In this document: positions 47,485 to 56,875 of the stretch, in pieces | Numbering within the stretch: position 1 is the stretch's first letter | Layout of the letters: every line of letters begins with the position of its first letter | Assembly (NCBI GenBank): GCA_029267635.1 | Contig: JAJUIK010000002.1 | Span: forward strand, 1-64,000 | DNA: 64,000 nucleotides | Source of the DNA: Moraxellaceae bacterium | GTDB taxonomy: Bacteria > Pseudomonadota > Gammaproteobacteria > Pseudomonadales > Moraxellaceae | Reading direction: 5' to 3' | Translations under genes and position numbers: made by a program | The notes under the pieces: generated by a model | Told to the model about the DNA's origin: nothing | Database searches by the model: none | What the model saw: the letters and a program-made list of their open reading frames with translations, nothing else

Positions 47485-47958
47485 ATGCTTAAACAATGTT
47501 GTGACTTATTGGAACAAAAACAGCTTAAAATTGCCTTTGTCGAAAGTGCCAGTTCTGGATATTTATGTAGTCAATTTTCTATCTATAAAAATAGTGGAGC
47601 AGAAATTCTCTTAGGAAGCATGGTCTCTTACGATCCTAGCATCAAGATAGAAGTTTTAAAGATCAATCCCTTATTGATCGCTCAGCACACGGCGGAATCT
47701 GCTGAAGTGACCGCTGCACTGGCAGTGCAGGGCCAAAAGTTATTTAAACATGCCGACTATATCATTGCCTGTACGGGCTTACTCAAATCAGGAGGCAGTG
47801 CATGCGCCTCAAAGCCTGTTGGCACCTTTTTTATCTGTATCCAAAACCAAGACCTACAACATCATTTTCATTATTGCCTAGCTGGTACACCTGTAGAAAA
47901 ACTTGATCAGTTAACAGAACTGGTCGCTACCGAACTCATACAGCTGATCAATAAGTAA
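47485..47958 (+). CDS. CinA C-terminal domain protein (PncC-like), diverged
   Basis: The 157-residue protein has the size and plan of the CinA C-terminal/PncC family, which deamidates nicotinamide mononucleotide: an N-terminal helix, 'IAFVESASSGYLCSQF' in place of the usual AESCTGG loop, an SYDPSIK strand, an ACTGLLKSGGS loop, and the PVGTFFICI strand. The active-site loop differs from the consensus (ESASSG for ESCTGG) although a Ser remains. It may be an active variant or a paralogue with changed function. It is closed by a terminator shared with aroC. Confidence 0.7.
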   Translation: MLKQCCDLLEQKQLKIAFVESASSGYLCSQFSIYKNSGAEILLGSMVSYDPSIKIEVLKINPLLIAQHTAESAEVTAALAVQGQKLFKHADYIIACTGLLKSGGSACASKPVGTFFICIQNQDLQHHFHYCLAGTPVEKLDQLTELVATELIQLINK

Positions 47959-48054
47959 GTCTTCTAGCTATTCATAATTACAGGTCTTTGATTAAAACTC
48001 ACATCAACGATGGACTTATCTTTCTATTTAATTTGTCAATTTTATGGCTATAAA

Positions 48055-48082
48055 AAATAGGCATCTATGAAGATGCCTATTT
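48055..48082. terminator. Bidirectional terminator between PncC-like gene and aroC
   Basis: AAATAGGCATCT (48055-48066) pairs perfectly with AGATGCCTATTT (48071-48082) around ATGA, with A-rich and T-rich flanks serving both convergent genes. Confidence 0.88.
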
Positions 48083-48128
48083 CTTTCAAATTTAAAAATC
48101 AATTTCGATTTTTAAATACTTCTAAAAA

Positions 48129-49220
48129 TTACGGTGCAATCGGCTCAAATGGCACGACCACATCGGCATTCTGAGCACGATGACGCATAAAATGATCCAT
48201 CAGCACAATCGCGAGCATGGCTTCAGCAATCGGTGTTGCACGTACACCCACACATGGATCATGACGGCCTTTGGTCAACACATCAGTATCTTCACGGTTC
48301 AGGTTAATGGTCTTACCTGGCGTTGTAATACTTGCAGTTGGTTTAAGCGCAATGGCCACACGGATCGTTTGACCTGAAGAAATACCGCCCAAGATTCCAC
48401 CGGCATGATTGGCTAAAAAGCCATTCGCTGTCAGTTCATCACGGATTTCATGACCAAACTGTTCTGCCACTGCAAAACCGTCACCAATTTCCACGCCTTT
48501 CACCGCATTAATCCCCATCATGGCATGGGCAATATCAGCATCCAGACGGTCAAATACTGGTTCACCCCAACCTACTGGCACATTTTCCGCCAGAATTTCC
48601 AGTTTGGCACCACAACTGGTACCCTGTTCACGTAATGAAGTCACCAGTGCTTCAAAACGAGGAACTGCATCCACATCACCACAGAAAAACGGGTTCTGTA
48701 TAACCTGATCCCAATCCAAGCTATGAGCTTTTTCTGTACCAATCTGAGTCACATGGCCACGAATCACGATACCAAATTTTTCCGCCAGATATTTCTTGGC
48801 AATCGCTCCCGCAGCAACACGCATGGCTGTTTCACGTGCGCTGGAACGACCACCACCACGGTAATCACGGAAACCGTATTTCTGTGTATAGGTGTAATCG
48901 GCATGTCCTGGGCGGAAGGTCTGCGCAATATTGCCATAATCTTTAGATTTCTGGTCAGTATTACGAATCAATAGACCAATTGGCGTACCTGTTGTTTTTC
49001 CTTCAAATACACCCGAGATAATTTCCACCTGATCCGGCTCTTTGCGCTGTGTTGCAAATTTGGAAGTTCCCGGTTTACGGCGATCCAGATCTTTCTGCAA
49101 ATCTGCTTCAGTCAATTCCATTCCCGGTGGAACACCATCAACAATCGCCATCAAGCCAACGCCGTGAGATTCACCGCAAGTCGTCACACGGAAAAGTTGA
49201 CCAATACTATTACCTGCCAT
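48129..49220 (-). CDS. aroC: Chorismate synthase
   Basis: AroC makes chorismate from EPSP using reduced FMN. The 363-residue protein shows the family start [27 protein letters not shown], the [16 protein letters not shown] motif and [10 protein letters not shown]. Start 49220 is chosen because it matches the family N-terminus and GGAG lies 8 bases upstream; an in-frame GTG two codons earlier is unlikely. It is 12 bases downstream of prmB, so one operon. Confidence 0.96.
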   Translation of the reverse strand: MAGNSIGQLFRVTTCGESHGVGLMAIVDGVPPGMELTEADLQKDLDRRKPGTSKFATQRKEPDQVEIISGVFEGKTTGTPIGLLIRNTDQKSKDYGNIAQTFRPGHADYTYTQKYGFRDYRGGGRSSARETAMRVAAGAIAKKYLAEKFGIVIRGHVTQIGTEKAHSLDWDQVIQNPFFCGDVDAVPRFEALVTSLREQGTSCGAKLEILAENVPVGWGEPVFDRLDADIAHAMMGINAVKGVEIGDGFAVAEQFGHEIRDELTANGFLANHAGGILGGISSGQTIRVAIALKPTASITTPGKTINLNREDTDVLTKGRHDPCVGVRATPIAEAMLAIVLMDHFMRHRAQNADVVVPFEPIAP

Positions 49221-49232
49221 GTTCACGACTCC

Positions 49233-50243
49233 TTATGCTTGAACAGATTCTTGAAACAGTTGTTGATAACGACGGCATTGCTCTGCTGTCAAAGCAAAGA
49301 TTCCTGAGCCACCTTTCTTGAATTTTAACCAGTGAAAATCAACTGTATTAAAATTCTGTTTCATCGCCCATTCACTGTTGCCGACTTCAATGACAATCAG
49401 ACCATCTTCGGTTAAGTAGTCTGCTGCCTGCGCCAACATCTTACGGACCAAATCCAAACCATCCTGACCCGCAGCCAAAGCCAATTCAGGCTCATGAAGG
49501 AATTCTTCTGGCAAATCGGCCATATCTTCCGCATCCACATACGGAGGATTGGATACGATCAGGTCGTACTGGTTTTCAGCCGGAATTTTCGAGAATAGAT
49601 CAGATTCTAGCAAAGCCACCTGATACTGCATGTTGTGATGTTCAGCATTGAGCGCGGCGACTTCCAAAGCATCTTTCGAAATATCGGTTGCATCCACTTC
49701 AGCATCAGGGAAGGCATAGGCCAAAGCAATCGCAATACAGCCTGAACCGGTACACATATCCAGAATACGGCGCGGCATTTGCGGCTTCGGATTTTCCGGC
49801 AAAGCATTTAAAGCCTCACGCATCTCGCCATTTTCATCCAGGCAATAGGGTGCAAAACGCTGCTCAATCAATTCTGCAATCGGTGAACGTGGAATCAATA
49901 CACGCTCATCCACATAAAACGGTTTATTAAAGAAATATGCCAGATTCAACAAATAAGAAGTCGGAATACGCTCATTGATACGGCGTTCCAGTAAACTTAA
50001 AAATTCTGCTTTTTCACTCGGCAAAAGTTTGGCATCCAAAATTTCTGCATCTGCATTCCATTCCAAAGCAAGCGTCTGCAAAACTAAAGCTGAACTTTCT
50101 GCAAAATAGTCCTCTGTACCCTGCCCCAAATGTGCATCATACTGACGTAATGCCGATACACCAAAACGAATAAAATCACGAATTGTACTTAGATTGTCAG
50201 CCGCTTCTTGTAAGCTTTCAGGGCTAATAGTCGGTCGCTCCAC
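49233..50243 (-). CDS. prmB: Ribosomal protein L3 glutamine methyltransferase
   Basis: PrmB methylates a glutamine of ribosomal protein L3. The 336 residues include a helical N-terminal substrate-recognition part, SAM-binding motif ILDMCTGSGCIAIALAYAFP in the middle, and the glutamine-methyltransferase signature SNPPYVDAEDM. PrmB rather than PrmC is chosen for the longer N-terminus and for the position just before aroC, a linkage common in gammaproteobacteria. Cytosolic. Confidence 0.92.
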   Translation of the reverse strand: MERPTISPESLQEAADNLSTIRDFIRFGVSALRQYDAHLGQGTEDYFAESSALVLQTLALEWNADAEILDAKLLPSEKAEFLSLLERRINERIPTSYLLNLAYFFNKPFYVDERVLIPRSPIAELIEQRFAPYCLDENGEMREALNALPENPKPQMPRRILDMCTGSGCIAIALAYAFPDAEVDATDISKDALEVAALNAEHHNMQYQVALLESDLFSKIPAENQYDLIVSNPPYVDAEDMADLPEEFLHEPELALAAGQDGLDLVRKMLAQAADYLTEDGLIVIEVGNSEWAMKQNFNTVDFHWLKFKKGGSGIFALTAEQCRRYQQLFQESVQA

Positions 50244-50628
50244 TCAGGGATCTCCAAAGGTATCATTGCAAAAACGCCCTATTCTACCTTGTTTTTCCCA
50301 TAGATATAATGTTTTGTCGGATTCAGCCGCCATTCACAGCGAAAAATCGTCAACCTAATCTGATTGATACAGGAATTTTAGACTTATTGTTTATTCCCAG
50401 TAAATATATCTTTTCAGATCTCTTTCTAAAAGCATAAAAAAACCCATGCGAGGCATGGGCGAAAACAGAACTTACAGCGCGTATATTTAAAATATAAACC
50501 CATATTGCACACATTTTAATCAAAATACAATCAAAAAACTGTATTTTTACACTAATTCCACTAAAGTCATAAGGTTAAAAAATAGTGTTTCTTTTTTAGC
50601 TCTTATTCATCATCTTGTTAGAACAACT
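50244..50628. other. Intergenic region with a minus-strand terminator
   Basis: This 385-base region has no supportable gene. It contains the terminator at 50436-50459 and, next to it, an AT-rich stretch with a TATATTTAAAATATA palindrome (50481-50495). Confidence 0.5.
50436..50459 (-). terminator. Minus-strand intrinsic terminator
   Basis: CCCATGC (50443-50449) pairs with GCATGGG (50453-50459). On the minus strand it is followed by seven T. It lies about 170 bases beyond the stop of the small gene at 50629, so it ends either a long 3' untranslated region or a separate short RNA. Confidence 0.8.
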
Positions 50629-50871
50629 TTATTTTTCTGACAAGGGAATCAAGTCAATGATAATTTCTTGTTTGGATTTTTTCTTCTTTAGCGACAGGTT
50701 ATACATCACATTTTTGACTTCGCAGCCCAACACTTCATCTTCAATTTCAATAAATAATGTTTCACCTGCACGCGGAATGATCTGCAGCTTGGTTTCATAG
50801 ACAAAATTACTCAACTCTCCAAATGCTTCATAAGCTGAGAAATGTAGCTGAACTTTTACTTTTTTATACAT
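50629..50871 (-). CDS. Small protein of unknown function
   Basis: An 80-residue basic/acidic soluble protein, apparently beta-rich ('LQIIPRAGETLFIEIEDEVL'), with a lysine cluster KKKKSK before its last strand. I do not recognise it. ATG 50871 is preferred since AAGGA lies 7 bases upstream; the frame is open to 50889. No signal peptide. A nucleic-acid-binding role is conceivable from charge but not supported. Confidence 0.65.
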   Translation of the reverse strand: MYKKVKVQLHFSAYEAFGELSNFVYETKLQIIPRAGETLFIEIEDEVLGCEVKNVMYNLSLKKKKSKQEIIIDLIPLSEK

Positions 50872-51030
50872 ATCATGATCCTTAGGCATTGTTTTATTAG
50901 ATAAAGTTATAAACCGTGCATTTTATTTAAGCAATTTTTTCTTGCAGCTCAGCAGAAATTTTATCCATAGCTAACTTGAGAAGCCTGAGCGTGTCCTTAT
51001 ATAACACTTATAGAAAGCAGATTTGAAACG

Positions 51031-51336
51031 ATGAGTTATAAACATAACAACTTGATGGCCATGCGTGAAAACTACTGGAATGACGAGCAGTCGCAGCATG
51101 TACAGATTGAAAAACAATTTTTACAACAGACCTTGATTCAACAAGGTGTGTTTCAAACTCCTACGCCAGAAGATGTGAAATATTTTTTCTTTGCGTTGCC
51201 CAGTATTGTAATTGTCAAAGGTTATGCCTTGGGCTTTCAGCATGCGCAGGTAAAAAGCATGATCGAAAAATTTATTCAACAAAATAAAAACCGTCTGGCG
51301 CAGCGTGAATTACTGAAAGTCCAGTTCCGGATGTAA
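51031..51336 (+). CDS. Small protein of unknown function
   Basis: A 101-residue soluble protein, mostly helical and rich in Gln. A central segment EDVKYFFFALPSIVIVKGYA is hydrophobic but probably a buried strand-helix rather than a membrane span. It ends with a basic helix QNKNRLAQRELLKVQFRM. Not recognised. Ribosome binding site weak. It is divergent from the small gene at 50629 and 190 bases ahead of the ABC1-family gene. Confidence 0.6.
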   Translation: MSYKHNNLMAMRENYWNDEQSQHVQIEKQFLQQTLIQQGVFQTPTPEDVKYFFFALPSIVIVKGYALGFQHAQVKSMIEKFIQQNKNRLAQRELLKVQFRM

Positions 51337-51529
51337 TTTTTTAACTTCACATCATCCCTCATCTCTTAGCTGCTGATGGCTCTCATTTTTATCTACGAGT
51401 GCAGAATGTTGTATTGATTTGCAAATTCAACGCCGCATTCAAGCCGCCGAACTGTTTTAATCACGCCAGACCATGTAATATTCTTAACATTGCATCACCC
51501 GCTTGATTCGCTTAAAGGACTTTATCTTC

Positions 51530-52903
51530 ATGTCAGATCAGAACGATAAGCTTAAACAGTTAAAAACTTCCTCCATGGATCGACGCTTATCGATCGCGAA
51601 GGCTTCCCTTCTTGCTGGAACCCGCTGGGCAGCATCCAATGCGACTACCATGTTCTCCAGTGAAGCTGACAAAGAAAAAAAACGCAAACAGGCGATGAAG
51701 GAACAAGCGGATTATCTGGTTTCTGAGATCGGTAAATTAAAAGGTTCAATCGTCAAGATCGGACAGATGATGGCACTCTACGGTGAACACTTTTTACCCG
51801 AAGAAATTACTCAAGCTTTAAACACCTTAAATAACCAAACCGTTGCCCTTGCCTGGCCTGCCATCAAAGCACAATTAAAAGACCAGCTGGGAAATAAACT
51901 TGATGAGTTAACCATCGATCACGAACCAATTGGTACTGCTTCTCTTGCTCAAGTCCATCGCGCCACACGTAAATCCGATGGTTTGGAACTGGTGTTGAAG
52001 GTGCAATATCCCGGTGTGGCGGATGCGATTGATTCAGATATGAATCTGTTTAAAAACATGCTTAAACTCACCCGCATGGTGCCCCAGACCCGTGAGTTTG
52101 ATCAGTGGTTTGATGAAGTCCGGGAAATGATGCACCGTGAAGTCAACTATGATTTCGAGGCGGCAACCACTCGCCGTTTTGCCGAACGTCTCAAGAATGA
52201 CCCACGTTATATCGTACCTAAAATTGTCGATGAATATTGTACGCATCAGATTATCTGCATGACCTTTGAGCGTGGTGTGCCTATCAATAGCCCTGTCATG
52301 CTGTCTTTGCCCCAAGAACGCCGTAACCATTTAGGCGAAGCCTCTTTGGAAATTACCGTACGGGAGATTTTTGAATGGGGCGAAATGCAAACCGATCCGA
52401 ATTTTGGTAATTACCTGGTTCGCTTAGGCAATGGCGCCGATGTGCAGGATAAAATCGTGTTACTGGATTTCGGTGCGATTCGGCAGTTTGATGAGCATCT
52501 GTTGCAGTTGGCACGTCAACTGATTAAAGCAGGTTATCATCATGATCCACAAGCCATGGTTCAAGCCATGACTGGTTATGATTTCTTTGATTCTATTCCG
52601 CAAAGCATTAAACCGGATATGGCGAAAGTTTTTCTCTTGGCCACTGAAGCCTTCAGCGATCCCCTGCATAATCCTGACATGCCAGCCGGGCTAATGGATC
52701 AACATGAACGTTATGACTGGAAAAAGAGTCAACTCCATAGTCGAGTCATGCAGCAGGCAAGCAAATCCATGGCTTCGCGTTATTTTAGTGTGCCACCGAA
52801 AGAGTTCATGTTTATCAGCCGTAAATTTATTGGTGCCTATACTTTTATGACGGTGATCGATGCAAAAACTAATGTACGCGCCATGATCCGTCAATTTTCT
52901 TAA
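51530..52903 (+). CDS. ABC1/UbiB-family (ADCK-like) atypical kinase
   Basis: A 457-residue UbiB-family protein. The signature KxGQ motif appears in KGSIVKIGQMMALYGE (about 76-91), the alanine-rich nucleotide loop as IGTASLAQVHRA, then the VLKVQYPG lysine strand, a DPNFGNYL catalytic loop and the metal-binding LLDFGAIRQFD. There is no C-terminal pair of membrane helices as in UbiB proper, so it is a soluble paralogue, possibly for quinone or lipid homeostasis. ATG 51530 follows AAAGGA; the open extension to 51503 is unlikely. Confidence 0.85.
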   Translation: MSDQNDKLKQLKTSSMDRRLSIAKASLLAGTRWAASNATTMFSSEADKEKKRKQAMKEQADYLVSEIGKLKGSIVKIGQMMALYGEHFLPEEITQALNTLNNQTVALAWPAIKAQLKDQLGNKLDELTIDHEPIGTASLAQVHRATRKSDGLELVLKVQYPGVADAIDSDMNLFKNMLKLTRMVPQTREFDQWFDEVREMMHREVNYDFEAATTRRFAERLKNDPRYIVPKIVDEYCTHQIICMTFERGVPINSPVMLSLPQERRNHLGEASLEITVREIFEWGEMQTDPNFGNYLVRLGNGADVQDKIVLLDFGAIRQFDEHLLQLARQLIKAGYHHDPQAMVQAMTGYDFFDSIPQSIKPDMAKVFLLATEAFSDPLHNPDMPAGLMDQHERYDWKKSQLHSRVMQQASKSMASRYFSVPPKEFMFISRKFIGAYTFMTVIDAKTNVRAMIRQFS

Positions 52904-53033
52904 TGAAAAGACTGACTAGAACATATTGTGATCTGGTCAGTTTGAAATACTTTTATGCTTTATTTTGAATAATTTTAATAATGAGTAAAATTTTTAATGT
53001 AATGATTTGCTTAGGCTATTTTGCCTGATAAAA

Positions 53034-53061
53034 TAAAAAAAAAGCGCCGAAGCGCTTTTTT
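53034..53061. terminator. Bidirectional terminator between ABC1-family gene and ppiD
   Basis: A G+C-rich stem GCGC (53044-53047) with GCGC (53052-53055) is extended by an A-run on the left pairing with a T-run on the right. It lies 13 bases beyond the ppiD stop and serves the minus strand at least. Confidence 0.85.
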
Positions 53062-53073
53062 ATTTTGGGTCTT

Positions 53074-54942
53074 TTATTTAATTTTTGCATGAGATTTAAG
53101 GTATTGGGTGTAATCATCCAATTCCTGCTGGCCACGTAATTGCTGATACAGTTTGCTTAATTCCTGTAATTGTTCCGGTGCCAGACGATTTGCAGCAGTC
53201 TTATTCACATTAGATACAGCCACCACCACCAGTTCATTTGGCAAAGCCGCGGTGCTTACTGACCACATCCCTGCTTTTGGTGTGGACAAACTAAATGCGG
53301 TACGTTCAATTTCACGTTTCAAACCTTGTGAACGTACAAAAGTACCCGCATTTTCAAAAGCCAATCCATGTTTAGCCAATACTTCTGCTGCAGATTTAGT
53401 ATTAAATTCTGCCAGCATGACAGCAAGTTTGGCTTTAGCTGCATCATAGGCTTTTTTCTCAATGAGTTTTGCTTTAACTGTTGGAGTAGCTTGAGCTAAA
53501 GACATCACACCACTTGGTGTATAGTGACGAACTTTAATCCAGATCGTATCACCATTGGCCAACTGAATACTGCTCGAGGCATTACGATCGCCATTTTTAA
53601 CATCATCATTAAATAATTTGCTTTTGACATTAGTATCACTCAAATATGGATGCTGAGTTGACAAGGTCATTCCTTTTACCATTTCAACCCGTGTACCTTT
53701 GACTTCTTGAGCCACGACATCCAGCGAGTCACTGCCTACCACCATGTCATTCAAACTATTTACCGTATCCGCATAAGCATTGGCAGATTTGGACTTTTGA
53801 ATTTCAGCCGTCAACCCTGTCTTTTCAGCCGCGAAAGATGGTACTTCTCCTGCCAATGTTTTCACTTGAATCAAATGATAGCCATATTGGGTTTTGACTG
53901 GTTGAGATACGCGACCTGTAGATGCAGCTGCAACAGCCTTGTCAAACGTATCACCAAAAACACCTGCAACATAAGATTCAACCAAGCCACCTTTGGCTTT
54001 GGAATCGGTATCCTCAGAATATTGAGCTGCGGCTTGGGCAAATGGTAAACCAGCCTGAATTTTGCCATAGACTTCATTCGCCAGTTTTTGTGCCTGAGCA
54101 TCACCACGTGTTTCTGTGGTAATCAAGATATGCTGCACTTCGCGTTTGGCATCTTTATGTTGTGCCTCAACAAATTTGGTATAAGCTTGCTGCAACTCAG
54201 CCTCGGTCACCGGTGTAGTATTAGCTGCAACCTGAGATGGGGATAAAACAATATAATCCACATCTACGCTTGCGATTTGCTTAAAACTATTTTGATGCTT
54301 GTTATAATAATCGCTAATTTCTTGTGGACTTACTTTGACATTCTGTTTGTAGCCATCCAATTGAATGCTGGACAAGTGCAACGTTCGTTGCTCAGTCTGC
54401 AAATTAGCCACCTGCTGAATATCCACTTTACTCACCAAAGCATAATCCAATACGCTACTAGTCAGCATTTTCAAGGCATGATCGGTACGTAAATTGGCAA
54501 TCAGCGCCTGACTGTTCATGCCGACTGAACGCAGATAATTTTCATACAAGGCATTCGAGAATTTACCATTTTCCTGAAAACTAGGTTGTTGAGCCAACAT
54601 CTGTTCAATTTGTGCATCACTTAAAGAAATACCCAGTTTTTCTGCTTGCTGGATCAGCAAAGCACGTGCGGTCAGGCTATCCAAAGCAGCTTTTTGAATA
54701 AAACCTTGATTTAATAAAGTTTCATCACCATTTACTAGGGATAAATATTGTTGTTTATAGTTTTTGATTACGGTTTCTAATTCTTTTTTAGAGATTTCTT
54801 GCCCATTTACGGATTGAGCAACATCTTCTTTGTTTCCTCCACTAAAATATCCTTCAATACCTACAAGCGCTAAAGGGGTTAAAAACAAAACAAGCAGGAC
54901 TTTGCCCAACCAGCCCTTAATGACTTTACGAAACGATTCCAT
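53074..54942 (-). CDS. ppiD: Periplasmic folding chaperone PpiD (SurA/parvulin type)
   Basis: A 622-residue membrane-anchored chaperone. A single N-terminal helix (about 13-34) leaves the rest in the periplasm. Domains: SurA-like N-terminal region (about 35-200), a parvulin PPIC domain (about 262-370; REVQHILI, GLPFAQAAAQYSED, YGYHLIQV), and a second helical C-terminal part. The neighbour hupB upstream on the same strand matches the usual hupB-ppiD order in gammaproteobacteria. Confidence 0.92.
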   Translation of the reverse strand: MESFRKVIKGWLGKVLLVLFLTPLALVGIEGYFSGGNKEDVAQSVNGQEISKKELETVIKNYKQQYLSLVNGDETLLNQGFIQKAALDSLTARALLIQQAEKLGISLSDAQIEQMLAQQPSFQENGKFSNALYENYLRSVGMNSQALIANLRTDHALKMLTSSVLDYALVSKVDIQQVANLQTEQRTLHLSSIQLDGYKQNVKVSPQEISDYYNKHQNSFKQIASVDVDYIVLSPSQVAANTTPVTEAELQQAYTKFVEAQHKDAKREVQHILITTETRGDAQAQKLANEVYGKIQAGLPFAQAAAQYSEDTDSKAKGGLVESYVAGVFGDTFDKAVAAASTGRVSQPVKTQYGYHLIQVKTLAGEVPSFAAEKTGLTAEIQKSKSANAYADTVNSLNDMVVGSDSLDVVAQEVKGTRVEMVKGMTLSTQHPYLSDTNVKSKLFNDDVKNGDRNASSSIQLANGDTIWIKVRHYTPSGVMSLAQATPTVKAKLIEKKAYDAAKAKLAVMLAEFNTKSAAEVLAKHGLAFENAGTFVRSQGLKREIERTAFSLSTPKAGMWSVSTAALPNELVVVAVSNVNKTAANRLAPEQLQELSKLYQQLRGQQELDDYTQYLKSHAKIK

Positions 54943-55036
54943 AAGTATTCCAATATTTTATTTCGTGGCGATTTTAACTGAAAAGCGTAAACGAATGAAT
55001 GTATTCAACAACGGCATTTTGGCTTTTTAATAAAAA

Positions 55037-55055
55037 ACGCGCCTTAGTGGCGCGT
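55037..55055 (-). terminator. Terminator of hupB
   Basis: ACGCGCC (55037-55043) pairs with GGCGCGT (55049-55055), followed on the minus strand by six T (55032-55037), 18 bases beyond the hupB stop. Confidence 0.92.
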
Positions 55056-55072
55056 CTGCAAGCTTAAAAAGA

Positions 55073-55345
55073 TTAGGCTACAGAATCTTTTAAACCTTTA
55101 CCTGCTTTAAAACTTGGTACTTTGCTTGCTTTAATTTGAAGCTCTTCACCTGTTTTCGGATTACGGCCGGTACGTGCAGCACGTTCTTTTACGCCAAAAG
55201 TACCGAAACCCACTAAAGTTACTGTATCACCAGATTTTAGTGCGTCAGTAATTGAAGCAATAGTCGCGTCCAGAGCCTTACCTGCATCAGCCTTAGACAA
55301 CCCCCCTTTCTCTGCAATTGCATCAATTAATTCTGATTTGTTCAT
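55073..55345 (-). CDS. hupB: DNA-binding protein HU-beta
   Basis: HU bends and packages DNA as a dimer. The 90 residues are the full family length: [21 protein letters not shown] at the start, [21 protein letters not shown] for the beta arm with its conserved Pro, and the [13 protein letters not shown] end. It is a single gene with its own terminator, ahead of ppiD. Confidence 0.97.
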   Translation of the reverse strand: MNKSELIDAIAEKGGLSKADAGKALDATIASITDALKSGDTVTLVGFGTFGVKERAARTGRNPKTGEELQIKASKVPSFKAGKGLKDSVA

Positions 55346-56121
55346 GAAGCAAATATCCTCTTAATATCGTTTGTTTAAGATCCAAGTCTTAGTTTAAATT
55401 GCCATAACGCCTTTATAGCAATGCTTTAGGGGGGAACGCAATACTTGCCAAAGGCTTTTCCCAAAAATAAATATCAAAAAAATCATTGAAAATTCGTGAA
55501 ATTATTATATTAATTTTGTAAGCACTAACTTTGTGATTTCATCGCTCAAGGCATACATTTTAAAGTGTCATTACAAAATCAATTGAAGCTAGTTGATGGG
55601 ATACCTAACCGAAATTGACTCTCAATATCACTCATGAAAATAAACATTCATTATTCAGAATAATTCTCACCCAATATTTATTCGTCACCTATTTTTAAAC
55701 TACTACGATCAATATTCGTTATCTTTACTGCATTTTTTCATATAAGTTGACTACCCAGTCGATCACAGCAATTCTTTTTATATACCATGAGAATAGACTT
55801 CATCTATTGAATATCCTGGAATGTACTAACTAAATAGTCACGATCAACTTGAACAAGCAGTACATGATTCAAAACCAGATTTAAACCAAGGAAACATTAC
55901 TATTTTTTATGCATTTGTATTTTTTTCTGTCAGTTTTAGTCGACTGCTACTACAGGAATCTACAAAAATATCTCTATACTATCAAAGTGAAAGCTTGATC
56001 CTTTTGCTAAAGTGTTTTACAAAGCAAGTTTATTTATTAAGGATCGACTTTTTAAAACGCACTAGTGTGTTGAAAAAGCGAAACAGCATACTTCTTTTTG
56101 AAGGTACAGGATTAAAGTCAT
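55346..56121. other. Long AT-rich region with no gene found
   Basis: This 776-base region separates the divergent hupB and SCP2-like genes. Both strands were read; an open frame at 55995-56243 overlaps the next gene in another frame and has no coding character. No tRNA, no strong hairpin with a T-run and no repeat stood out. It is presumably the two promoter regions plus non-functional DNA. Confidence 0.5.
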
Positions 56122-56766
56122 ATGAGCGAAACACAACAAAGCAAAGATCAGTCTCATATATTGTTAAATATACTGATGATTGCTTTAGAAACTGTGTTTT
56201 CTTTCGTGCTCAAACACGATCGAGTAATTCGCTTGCAGGCTAAAAACTGGATTGAACAGAAAATCACCCTCAAAATAAACAGTTATATTCCTTATTTTGA
56301 TTTTTATGTGCAATTTACTCCGCAAGGTATGCTGTTTGATCTGCAAAGACCTGAAAAAATAGATTTAGAAGTCAATACCACCTTACTCGATCTGATCCGT
56401 GCCTTTATTTTTGCCAACCGTCGCAGCATCAAACATATGCGCCTACAGGGAGATGCTCTCCTCAAAGATCAATTTCGAGAACTGATCTTGCATTTCAGTC
56501 TCCCGCAATTGCTGGCCGACTGGAAAGAATGGTTCAAACAACCCACCGATGACCAGGACTCTGTTGCCTCAAAAAAGCGTATTGCACCGCTACTGGAAAA
56601 AATTGAGCAACAACGCACCCAGATCAATACACTACAAATTGAAGTTAAACAATATAAAAACCAGATTCGTCGCATGCAGCAAAATCAGCGTTGGACCATT
56701 ATCATTTTTAGTGCTATAACTCTCTTTTTATTGGCACTACTGCTATATAATTGGCTCGCCGCTTAA
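56122..56766 (+). CDS. SCP2/UbiJ-like protein with C-terminal membrane anchor
   Basis: A 214-residue protein. The N-terminal about 15-115 resembles the SCP2-type lipid-binding domain of UbiJ ('MRLQGDALLKDQFRELILHF' near 105). Then comes a coiled coil (about 150-190; EKIEQQRTQINTLQIEVKQYKNQ), as in UbiJ, and finally a single hydrophobic helix at 193-212 that would anchor it to the inner membrane. UbiJ organises late ubiquinone synthesis, and a similar role is inferred only. It precedes iscR by 109 bases, but the isc cluster has its own promoter. Confidence 0.6.
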   Translation: MSETQQSKDQSHILLNILMIALETVFSFVLKHDRVIRLQAKNWIEQKITLKINSYIPYFDFYVQFTPQGMLFDLQRPEKIDLEVNTTLLDLIRAFIFANRRSIKHMRLQGDALLKDQFRELILHFSLPQLLADWKEWFKQPTDDQDSVASKKRIAPLLEKIEQQRTQINTLQIEVKQYKNQIRRMQQNQRWTIIIFSAITLFLLALLLYNWLAA

Positions 56767-56810
56767 GCAGTTGCTTGTTTCTTCATAATTCCGCAAAACA
56801 ATAATGAAAA

Positions 56811-56834
56811 AACTTGACTATTTTAGTCAGGATT
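56811..56834. promoter_or_regulatory. Type 1 IscR binding site over the isc promoter
   Basis: The core TTGACTATTTTAGTCAGG (56814-56831) matches the type 1 IscR palindrome, which pairs YYGACT with AGTCRR around five A/T bases. It covers the -35 of the isc promoter, so holo-IscR should repress the cluster when Fe-S clusters are plentiful. Confidence 0.85.
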
Positions 56835-56842
56835 CATAAAAT
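56814..56842 (+). promoter_or_regulatory. Predicted sigma70 promoter of the isc cluster
   Basis: A -35 TTGACT (56814-56819) and a -10 TAAAAT (56837-56842) are separated by 17 bases, 34 bases before the iscR ATG. Confidence 0.8.
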
Positions 56843-56875
56843 TCAATCATCTAGTCCTAACATGTGTATCGAATC

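Noticed and set aside
55995..56243. Open frame ahead of the SCP2-like gene
   Set aside because: It overlaps the start of the real gene in another frame and shows no coding character or start signal.
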